From: Temnopleurus reevesii
Taxonomy: Eukaryota; Echinodermata; Echinoidea; Temnopleuroida; Temnopleuridae
DNA length: 64,000 nt
NCBI GenBank assembly: GCA_036244855.1
Contig: BQKZ01000895.1
Coordinates: 49,412 to 113,411, forward strand
Reading direction: 5' to 3'
Made by a program: the position numbers and the translations under genes. The notes below the pieces were generated by a model. The model ran no database searches. It saw only the letters and a list, made by a program, of their open reading frames with translations, and was not told the DNA's origin. This document shows, piece by piece, positions 49,222-59,800 of this stretch; within the stretch, counting starts at the first letter, position 1; every line of letters begins with the position of its first letter.

Positions 49222-49445
49222 TAACAGATTCAATTCATATAGCGCGCGTATCCACTCTGCTGAGTGCTCGAGACGCTTTGCATTATTATTACCCTGGCTT
49301 TAGCCTGGCGTACATGGCATTTCACGGAATAAATATTCCTGCCAGGTACCCATTTACCTCACCTGGGTTGAGTGCAGCACGGGTGGGACTCGAATCGCGG
49401 ACCTCTGCATGAAAGGTAGGAGTCTAAAAACCTACTCTATGACGC
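49222..49445 (-). mobile_element. tRNA-derived SINE, - strand, fullest copy
   Basis: Read on the - strand: a tRNA-like head with B box (GCGATTCGAGTCCC) near 49385-49400, a body with GTGCTGCACTCAACCCAGG and TAAAGCCAGGGTAATAATAA, and a 3' tail ending GCGCTATATGAATTGAATC. The body is shared with 26461-26650 and 35686-35790. Pol III-type head plus GCGCTATAT tail fits a SINE; the family name is not known to me. Confidence 0.72.
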
Positions 49446-50663
49446 TTAAAAATAATTATCATAATAATATAAGTAATTAAGACCCCACGGGAGACCAGCT
49501 CCCTTTTTATGATGAGTTAGCTGAATATGGGCAATCGGCCGTATTCAATCATTCAGTCATTATACTTTCTCATTTAGGTTTTCCCAGTTGATTATAAAAT
49601 ATTTTCAAAACAAATATCATTTCGTGCATATAATTTCGCGCAGAATGCTTTGGTATTATTTCTGCGTATTGAGTTGTATCTTGTGAAACGAACTTTTCCC
49701 CGTGATGACATGTCTTTCCCCATTGACAGGATTTCGCCTTATTCCGCAGGTAGACTCATAATAATGATAATCATAATGATAATAATAATCGGATAACGAT
49801 AATAATGATTGAAAAAAAAAGCAGAACAGTGTCATCAGCTCAAATTTGGCGCCCCTCAGCATTTTTGCGCCCCTTATCCTCAATTATGATTATGGTACGG
49901 TGCATGCAGCTAGCCCCAATGCCCTGGGTTATCTGGGTCCCTAGTCTGCTAAATTTTGTTCCAAATGAGCGGGAAAGATAATAACCAATATTTATAAAGT
50001 TTCATCACCATGCCAATATAAAAAAAAATATGCTAGTCAACTATTGTTGTTTTTTAAATTGAGATAATGCAGTCGGTTTCATCATATCCTTGGTTTCATG
50101 CAAGATATTTTACTCCCAATTTGTCCCTGTCTCCATTTCGTAAAGATTACCCCCATTCGACAGAAAATCGAATCTTCCATTGGTCTTCAAAAACATGGCG
50201 GTGCCCGAAGCGTGATTTGCGAATGGTAAGCTGTGTAAACGTGTAACTTACGCTTTCAAGCCTCATAATCGTTTATTTACCAATTTCGCTCTATTACCAA
50301 TAATGCAATCATGTTGATGATTGAGGAGTGTGATTTTTAACATTTTCGATGAATGTCATTACAATTAATCTTGAAATTTAACAGCAGCGACTGCTGGCAC
50401 CATATCTCGGTCCCTCTTCAGGCTCTTGACTGGGCTGGCGCTGGCTTCGGCTTTGCGACTGTTGTTATTCTGCATGCATTGAAATGCGCGCGCTCTTGAT
50501 TGCTGTGTTTTGCACATTATTTGTTAATAAAATAGGCTAGTTCGAATTTTTCGAAAGCTGTTTTTTAAAAACATTTTTACAGCCTTTAAGCATTAGCGTC
50601 AGGCTTTTGTTAGTGCTGAAGGTAGTGATAGGATAGTGACATCCTGTTGGGAGTTTTACATGT
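49446..50663. other. Non-coding stretch, nothing recognised
   Basis: No repeat pair or coding exon found. Confidence 0.4.
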
Positions 50664-51210
50664 ATGGTCCGCTCATATAAAGGCACGCGTAATAAAAAGG
50701 CACGCATTCAAAATGCGCGTTTTATCTATGGCAAATACGCGCTAGAAAAACTCTGTGGCTTGTCTATGCATGGGACTAAGGAAGCCTTTGCGAACGTAAA
50801 TTTTTGCTAGTGCAGTCAAGACTTGGGCACAAAATCGTTAGTTTTCTTTAATACCAATGCCATGGTTTTATACTATTTCATATTAATTAATCTCTAGAAT
50901 TTTTATGACATTAGGAAGTAGAAAATATAGCAATGAAAGTTCATTATTATTGTTTATTTGACCGGCAAAAGAGCAGTGCGTGCCTTTAAATGTGCTCCAA
51001 AAACTACTACAGTTTGGAAGACGTTGTCGGAAACTGTTCCTCGTAGACGATTGTTGTGCTTTTTTCTGTTCAATATTTATATCTTCATAATCTTAGAATA
51101 TTCTCCTTTGAGTGATACCAGATTCAGTGATTGAATGATATATTTTACTGTTTTATATTTGCTCAGAAATAAGGTGCGTGCCTTTATAGACTTCAATCAT
51201 ATGGACTATG
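50664..51210. mobile_element. Putative TIR element, about 550 bp
   Basis: Left TATGGTCCGC ... ATATAAAGGCACGCG and right GTGCGTGCCTTTATAGA ... ATATGGACTATGG form a gapped inverted repeat. Extra AGGCACGC / GCGTGCCT words lie at 50699 and 50978. No coding frame. Ends a few bases before the next element. Confidence 0.5.
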
Positions 51211-51213
51211 GAG

Positions 51214-51872
51214 TATGGTGCTGTCACATTATTAATTCGCGCATCATATTAATTCGTACATCTTATGAATTTCTACAAAATCGATGAAATATTGCAAATC
51301 TAACATCACCATCCTAAAGAGCGTTGTTTATTTGCCTAAATTGGACATTTTCTTAGCAAAAGGACCAAAAACAATGAAAATATTGCCAAAAGATCGGCAG
51401 ATTTGCTTGCATTTGCAGAAAAACACGGGTCTCGCGACACTGAAGTGAATCCTTCCAATTTTCAGACAGAAATCATCAAATTTGTAAGTAAGCAGACATA
51501 CCATTCGATTCCTTGATATTTTGTGGTCAAGCTACTGTAAATTTTGCATCTTAGATGGAAGCAATTTTATGGTAAATCTTGTTCAAAACGGGGCCTACGA
51601 ATTAATATGACACAGTTTGTTGACAATTCGCGCCATTTTCCAGCATGGAGCGATGCGATCGTTTCGTCAATCAAATTTTTATATCGCAATATCTCCGTGA
51701 TTCTTTTGTGGATTAATTTTATTTTTGGAAATATTTGAAGCCTAAAATATCTAGTTTCATTTCTTGCCAGTATTCTAGAAAATAATTTTGTATTTTACAA
51801 GATGTATTTTGCTAAGTACCACGATCCAAAAATGCTTTAGAAAAAGTATACGAATTAATGTGACCCCATCAT
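51214..51872. mobile_element. Putative TIR element, about 660 bp
   Basis: Left ATGGTGCTGTCACATTATTA then ATTCG; right CGAATTAATGTGACCCCAT. These are inverted over about 24 bp with a 2-base gap. Internal CATATTAATTCGTACATC and ACGAATTAATATGACAC repeat the same words in both orientations. Confidence 0.6.
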
Positions 51873-52823
51873 ACATTGTTGATCGCAAGATTGCAAGCAG
51901 ATGCAGATTCTAAGTCAGTTAGTAAGTGAACATTCAGATTGAAATGATTTGACACTGATTTGTGTCTGACTCCATCCTCATGAATTTTAGAATATCAATT
52001 GAGGGAAATATAGGGATTGGATTTGATGACTTAATAAAGCCTTCTTCTTGTAGGTCTACTTCAAATTTCGATGGTTTATTAATATTCCCTATGAATTATG
52101 ACAAAATGTCTAATGTTACAGATCAAAACAGAGTTTCGTTTAAATTGAATGCAAAATTTTTGATCTTTCATTTGAGAAAACAATGATTCGATCTGGCACT
52201 CTTATTCTAGTCACCATAGCTATTCTTACTTGACTGTAACAATAAACATATCCCTGGGACAAGTGGGAGATTATTTCCATTCTGGGGAATGCGCAAATTC
52301 AACTTTTCACATTCAGACTTCAATTTATGTTAGCAGTAGAAAATTAATAATCATATTGTACCAAAAGTTGGCTTTGCAGATTCATAATCTACTTGTTATT
52401 AGGATTACGGAAAGCACATCCTACTGCACCCACAGAATTTCAAGAAAAATTCTTACCCAGATTGTTTTCAACATTTTTTATAGAATTTTTATTGTACAAC
52501 GTATGAGCTTACCATATGTTCTTTGGCAAGGCTACACTAAAAGATTGTAGAGTAAAATTTTACATTAAATATCATCTAATTACGGACAGCAATTTTGGTT
52601 TATGTTCTCCCCCAAAAAATTCTTTTTGTAGACAGGTCAAACTGTGCTTGGTGATAAAACATTACTCAAATAATGTATGCATCCAACACCAGCTACCTTT
52701 TGATGTCATACTGTGCTGTACATGTAGATATACTTGTACATTGTAGGTCACTTGATCCATATGGTATGGTTTTGACTTTTGAATCTTGTTCGTAACAAAA
52801 TTTCTTACTTATATTTCTTGCAG
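51873..52823. other. ATRIP: Upstream region of ATRIP, non-coding
   Basis: No promoter motif can be supported. A plausible 3' splice site (TATATTTCTTGCAG) ends at 52823, suggesting that exon 1 described below is preceded by a 5' untranslated exon somewhere upstream. Confidence 0.45.
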
Positions 52824-52904
52824 TACCTTGGTGCTCATCTCCATGTTCACATGAGCCTTTCAACTCCATATCATTCATCATATCTTCATCCATACTAAAC
52901 CATA

Positions 52905-53849
52905 ATGGCTATTAACCCTCTGTTTTCTGGACCTGGTCAAAGTAAAAATCGCTACCCTTCATTCCCCTCCCCTCCCCCTCCCCCCTCAAGGGACAGATCG
53001 AGCGCATCGATGGCCTTTCCTGCACCTAACAAGAAGCCAAGGATCAGCATGGACAGTGGGAAGGCAGAGCTTGATCCATTTCAAGACTTTGAGGATGACG
53101 AGAGTTTCACAGCCGATGATCTTGAGCAGCTGGACATCATCGAATCCCAGGCCGTCCTGAGCCAGATTCCTCGGACCAACACCTCATCTGCAGCTTCATC
53201 CAGTAAGCCATATGTGAACGGGGCGCAGATGCAACATGGATTTTCATTCAAGCCCCTTGCGTCGAGATCCCCTAATGTTCCAAGGACATCTAACTCCAGT
53301 TTCCCAGCAAAGGCACCAGTACGTCATCCTCCCATAGCAAACTATGGTCAGACGCGAGGTCAGGACAATCGGCGAAATAACCCGCGGCAGACAAACGTCT
53401 CGGTGCCTGTGGCTGAGCTGTCCTCATCAAAAATCTACACGGGATACTTGTCATCCTCCCAAGAGGGAGTTAAAAGCTCCCCTCCTTTCGCGTCAAGTCA
53501 GAACCGATATAAGAAGGGAGTTGAAGCGCAGCCCACCAGCCGGAACCCTCGTCCCCAGCAAACCAATGTGAGCTTCCCGCTCCACAAGCATGAATCTCCC
53601 CAGTCACAGGGCTTTGGCGTGTCCTCACACACCATGTTGACTCAAAACCAGCATACTGCCCCGCCCAAGGAGGTGCGACACAGCCTGTCAGCTCAGACGA
53701 TGGCCCAGGGTGGGGTGAAGAGCAAGACTCTTACCCCTCCTAAGGGTTCGGTTTCTTCAGGAACAACTAATCTCCCTCTGGAGGGGGAATCAAGAGAGGC
53801 ACAGAGGTCCATCCAGCTGGCTCAAGAACTGGAAAAGTTAAAAGAAGAG
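52905..53849 (+). CDS. ATRIP: ATRIP exon 1 (coding): RPA-binding motif
   Basis: 315 codons, ending phase 0 at GAG|GTTAGT. Residues 21-28 are proline-rich, 41-46 (PNKKPR) may be a nuclear signal, and about 57-84 form the acidic checkpoint-recruitment motif that binds RPA70N in other animals. The remainder is Ser/Pro/Gln-rich and probably disordered, much longer than in human. The last residues (ELEKLKEE) begin the coiled coil. Splice acceptor at 52823 upstream. Confidence 0.93.
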
Positions 53850-56800
53850 GTTAGTTATCACCAACTAAAGTATAGATGGAAGTTAAGGTTACAGTGTCCC
53901 ACCACATCCTATCAAAGCTTATGGGAAAATGTATGAATTCTCATCCTCTGGGACTTTGTGGGATACATACCTTCATTTCAATCATCATTGTAATGTAGGG
54001 TCACCATAGAAATACTCTTGTAATTTTCACTTTTTGGGTCCTGTGGTATTGATAGGGAGAAGGATTAAGAACAGGGTTTAGAAAAGAAGACACAAGAAGC
54101 TAATCTTATGTAGAGAAGTTTGAAACGTGCTTCATAGCATGCAACAGAAAGTAGCCAATTTGGACAAAATGCAACTGTTCAGATCAATTTTCGAATGTCT
54201 AGCAAATAGTCATAATTTTCATATCAATTGCAACTTTTTAAAATTGTTCTTTTTCAATAACAATCTGATTTTTCTGCTTTTAATCAAAGCAAGATCTTTG
54301 TTGAGTGAGGGTACCATTTAATGTTGTAATTTTGTATGCCCTAAATCGTAATTATTTTCTGTTCCATTATAACAACAATTAATATTAAAGCTACTTTCCA
54401 CTGTACCTGATGTTTTTCCCTTTCCTACCATTGTATCTTCTCTGCATTATATAACAAATAAGAAATATGAATTATTGCGTTACCTCATCCAGCTCAAGAA
54501 CATGAAGTCCGAGAGATACTCCAAAGATGGTGAGATTCAGGTACTGAGGCAGAACCTTGGGAAGTCGAAAGGTGAAGTCAGCCGGCTGAAGATGGAGAAG
54601 GCGCAGATGGAGGATAATATGAAGAGAGAACAGGTGGAAAGAGAGAAGGATTCTGCAAAGGAGGTAATAAAACAGAATTTTTTTGTTAAAAATCAACATG
54701 AATCACAATTTTTACAAAAGATTGGCATAGGACGATGTACATATTTAATTAAAAAAAATGAATAAAAGAGAGAGAAGATCCTTTTCCAACCCCAAGGCCA
54801 TTTGCCATTTGCCATTTGCCATTCTCAGTCATCTATGATCAAAATAATAACACAAATTGATCTTGAAATTCATGACATTCATATTTGATGCATTTTACTG
54901 GTAGCTATAATCATTTTAGGATTATTTATCATTAAATTCATAATATGAATAATAACATTTTATGTTGAAAATTATGCTTCTGTGTGAAGTACAAATATAT
55001 CACTTGCTGTACGCAACCCTGTTTTAAATCTCTGACCTTGGACCTGCCTATTGTGCAAATGATTGCACATGGAACATGCGATTGTAAAATAAATGCTGAA
55101 TCTTAATATATTTATTGGTCTGGAGGTATACTGGTAGCTAATAAAAGTCATAATTTTTTTCATAATTTTATTTTGAAAATTTGAACATAACTTTGCTGAA
55201 TTTCACAGACTGAAAGTCTCAAGACACAGTTGCAGTTCAAAGAGAGGGAGCTGGCTGAAGCGCAGAGTTCCTATCGTAGTCTTGAACAGCGCCTCCAGAC
55301 CAACAACAACAGCATCATCAACAAGAAACCCATCACACCACCACGCAACAGCCCCCGCATCAAGGGATTGCCACCCACGGGGATGGGGAGAAGGCCAGGG
55401 GAGGGGGCTGGAGGTGGCTCACAGCAGCAGGATGGGGCGTTCCCCACCAGGGAGAGCTTCATGCAGACCAACCCCGCCCTAGGGTCACCAGCTAAGGTCA
55501 AGATGAGGCTTGTGGAGGAGGCAGGTTGCAGTAGCAGAGGGATGCTTCGGAGCCCTAAGAGAGTGGCGTCTAGAAGCCCAGGTTGGTGTTTAAAACTTTG
55601 ATTTGAAGTTGCTGTATTTTTTTGTAACATCCCAATCAGTATGACTTTGCAAGAATATATGTATATATATATATTTTTTTACTATTTCTTCCTCATTTGT
55701 CATTTAATTTCTTATCGTTCGTGATAGTTACATATGTAGACTACAGAATCATATAGGAATTATCTTTATTCTCCCTGCCTTTTTGGGCAATGTGATCCCT
55801 CTTTTTCAGTCTGGTAAAAACATTACAGACAGAAAGAGTTGGAAAAGAACCTGCCAAAAACCACACAAGTACAACAGAAATTTAATTTCCAACTGTTTTT
55901 CAATTGTTTCCACCAAAACCCCAAATATTAAAGGGCATTGCACTTTACATCTTTTTGATTTCTTGATATAAACATCTTCTTGTGTATGGAAGGAGATGAC
56001 AATTTAAACATCTTGTCTATGTACTCTATTTCATTATGCACTTACTTTATCTATGTTCAAAAGGCTGATCACTATAACGAAGAGGTTTAGCTAAATATGA
56101 TAAAAATTACTAAAGAATGTTTTCAAGAAAAATGATGCAATTGCAATGACACATGTTTGAAATGTTTTGATAAAATTTCCATATTTTATATAATTTTTAG
56201 AATTTTGATATATTTACAAAAACAATGTTATGTTTGAATTACAGCAAGGAGCCCCAAAGTCGTCATGAAGCAGAGGAAAGTGAGCAGTAAGGTTCCCCTC
56301 CGGAGGGACGTCGCATTATCCTCCAAGCTCACCTTGGCATCAAGATATCCAAATGGTAAATGTATTTTGTTGTACAGAGCAATGCACAAATTTATCAAGA
56401 TTTAGAAAATGGTCTGAAAATATATTTCTTGTTATATGGCCTTGGCACATGTGGGACATCCAGTTTAAGTTGAAAAGAGAAAACATGATTGTATTAATCA
56501 AATTTGTATAATTCCTTGCACTATTTGTCCACTGGTGCTTGGTAAAATTTTTTTAAGGTCTCAACGTTTTATTTCACATTGGAGTACTCCTGCCCTTAAC
56601 CGGGATTACTGGGGATTCATTTTATTCCCCCCCCTATACACCTCCCTCAATAGGTAATGTGTCCTCAGCACCTATACACCTCCCTCAATAGGTAATGTGT
56701 CCTCAGCACAATTGATTGGTCGTCTTATGGGCCAGCCTCTTCCTTAGAATTACAACACTGCATTGCCAACTCAGGGATCCCTAATCAATACTCTTCATTT

Positions 56801-59800
56801 TATTTTTTTCCCACTATACGCCTCCCTCAATAAGTAACGTGTCTTCGGCTCAGTTGAGTGGTCGGCTCATGGGCCAGCCTCTTCCTCAGAATTACAACAC
56901 TGCGTTGCCAACTCAGGGCTCACTAATCAGTACTTTTCAGTTTATTTTGCCTTTTCTACCCCTTAGGTAATGTGTCCTCAGCTCAGCTGATTGGTCGTCT
57001 CATGGGCCAGCCACTTCCTCAGAATTACAACACTGCGTTACAAACTCAGGGATCCCTAATCAGTACTCTTCAATCAACCGAGTGTGTGAGCCTTACTTCA
57101 CATCCGCTTCTCAGGGAAGATGAGAACAGCAAAAATGCAAACATTCCAGCAGCCAAATTGTGAGCCTTACTTCTATTTTGTTTCTAGTATAGGGAAATGT
57201 AAATCTTTTTCTGACTTGGTCCACATTAGGTGATGCTAGAGTTTATTATTGCAATATTTCTTGATATTTTGAGTAATTCTAAGAAGTTCATCTGATCATT
57301 TATTTTTTTCAAAGCCCACATCTTTGTAAAACATTTAACTAATCTTGTGATCCTTAAGGAGTGTTGCTCAAAATCAACTGCAAATGAACTGCAACTTTGC
57401 AAATTGTAACACGCATTTTAATTTGCGCACAGCTCATTTAACAAGACGCGCATGAATTGATGATTTTGATTGGCACGTTCCGATCAATTGCAACTTTTGA
57501 ACAACACCCCCATAAATAGATAAACATTTTTTTTATTGATTTTGTTAAAGGAATTTTTTTAAAAACAAAAAATCTGATTTCTGAAATATTGAATGTTGAT
57601 TTAAAATAGTTGTAATGTTAACTTGTAGACAACAAGACATGCAACATGAGGAATATACTAATCTACAAAGATTTATAAAAGATTTTAAACTCTTGCTTTT
57701 TGTATCTTTTTTCATTCTGATGCAGATTACCGACAGCTGAACCAAGCGCAACATCCTCCAAAACCAGCAAGAATCATGAATCTGCTATGAGAGCAATATC
57801 ATCCATCTTGAATTTTTCTACTTCATCGACCAATGCATGTGCTAACAAACTCCCCTCTTCCGTATTGGAAGAATCTGAACTAGAGCATAACTCAATGTCA
57901 AGTATGGACCATTCCAATGCAATATTAGGGGTGCTGCCTCTGCTGGAGGACCAGCTGACGGGGTACATTGACTCCCTGCATTTACTAAATGTCTGTTCCT
58001 CGAGTCTCGCATCCACTTGCCCGAGCAGAAGCGGAGGGGTTGGAGCTGGGCGGGGCCTGGATAGCTCCCTGGATACGGTAGCTAAGGAGGAGCAGTTGCA
58101 ATACGAGATGAAGGAAGCGCAGGCGGTGAATGCCATACATACTCTGCATTGCTTGGTGTGTTACAGCCCTGTTGCAGCTCTTCATATCATTCAAGGTTCC
58201 GGAGAAGATGGTGGTGATGCGGACACCTCGCTCATGGAAATTGATCCCTCAGCGCCTCTTATTGATGTAAGAACAATACTTTACGACCATTAGAAATACA
58301 GCATCATCTGTTAGTGCTTGTTTATCATTATTGAGTCTTATGCAGGTAGTCATTTTATGCACACATGAAAAAGTAGGATGCATAGAAATATTACTGGCCA
58401 TAATTTTTTTTTGTAGAAGTGTTTTCTTTGACAGTAGTTTTGTTTAACCCATTGACTACTGAATTTTTATATTTCCAGAAACTTTGTACAGGGGCCACCA
58501 GGTTCTAGTATTCAATAGGTTAAATATTCATTCAAAGGTTATGACCCATGAAAACTGCAAAAATGTCTGTTTAACAGTTCAGCTACTAGTATGTCCACTG
58601 GTTGGTATTCATGTTTCAAGATGAAATGAATGCGAAAATAATTTTAAGTATGTAACTTTTCCTCAACAGTCCTCTCATCTTATCAGCTCACCAAGTATTT
58701 AACCCCTGCCTTTTCAGGATGTTGTATCTTCATAACTAATAATAGTTATTGTGATTACCTTCATAGACTAAGAACCTCTTGTTCTTCTCTACCCCTCCTC
58801 CAGCCCACACAAGCCCCTGGTCGGCAGCAGTCTTCCTCCCGTCTTGCCAGCCCGCCAAAGCCGGCCGCCCCTGAACCTCCCCGATGTCACATCTTGAAGA
58901 GACTGGTGAAGATCATCGGCATGCAGCCATCGGAAGGACAGGGTCCTGTGGTCCTGGACACGGCACTGAGGATACTTCTAGAACTTTCTAGAAAATCATC
59001 CATAGAAGATGCCTTCAGGTAAATCAGTTCATTTATCCTTTGATTGCAATGCCAAAGTGAACGATTTAGAAATTAGGGACCCAGAAAATATTTTAATCTC
59101 GTCTTGCTAGCTCGCCAAAGCTTTCCACCCCTGAACCTCCCAGGTGCCATATCCTGAAGAGACAGGTGGATATCATCGGCATGCAGCCATCAGTAGGATA
59201 GGGTCTTGTGGTCCTGGACACGACACTGAGGATACTTCTAGAACTTTCTAGGAAATCATCCAAAGAAGATGCCTTCAGGTAAATCAATTCATTTATACTT
59301 TGGTTGAAGTGCAAAACTAAACTTCAAATGAGGTATGTAGACAAAATTAATGAAGATTATGGCCGGCAGCCATTAGATGGACAGGAATCTATGGTCTTAC
59401 ACACCGATTCAGGAGACTCTTAGATCTGTCAAAGGAAGATTCAAACCACAGGATTTAATTTGTCTTTGTTCTTCTCATGCCAGGTTTACTGAACTGTTGT
59501 CATCAGAAGTCCTGCACCCGTTCTTGTCATACAACCTACCTTCCAGTGCACTATGCGTTGTGCTTACAATGCTGTCGTCACTTGCATCAAAGTCATGGCA
59601 ACTCACCCAGAACATTTGTACGCACTCAGGTATGTTGATATTTATTGAACATTTTTTTTTGTGAGTTGATGTCTATTTGATTGGGTGTAATACTTTTTGC
59701 AGAAATACATTGGCATTATGGTTGATAATTCAATTTAATTAAATTAAATTCAACATACTTTTCTGAAAAGTGCAACAACAATAAACAAAAAAAAAAATGG

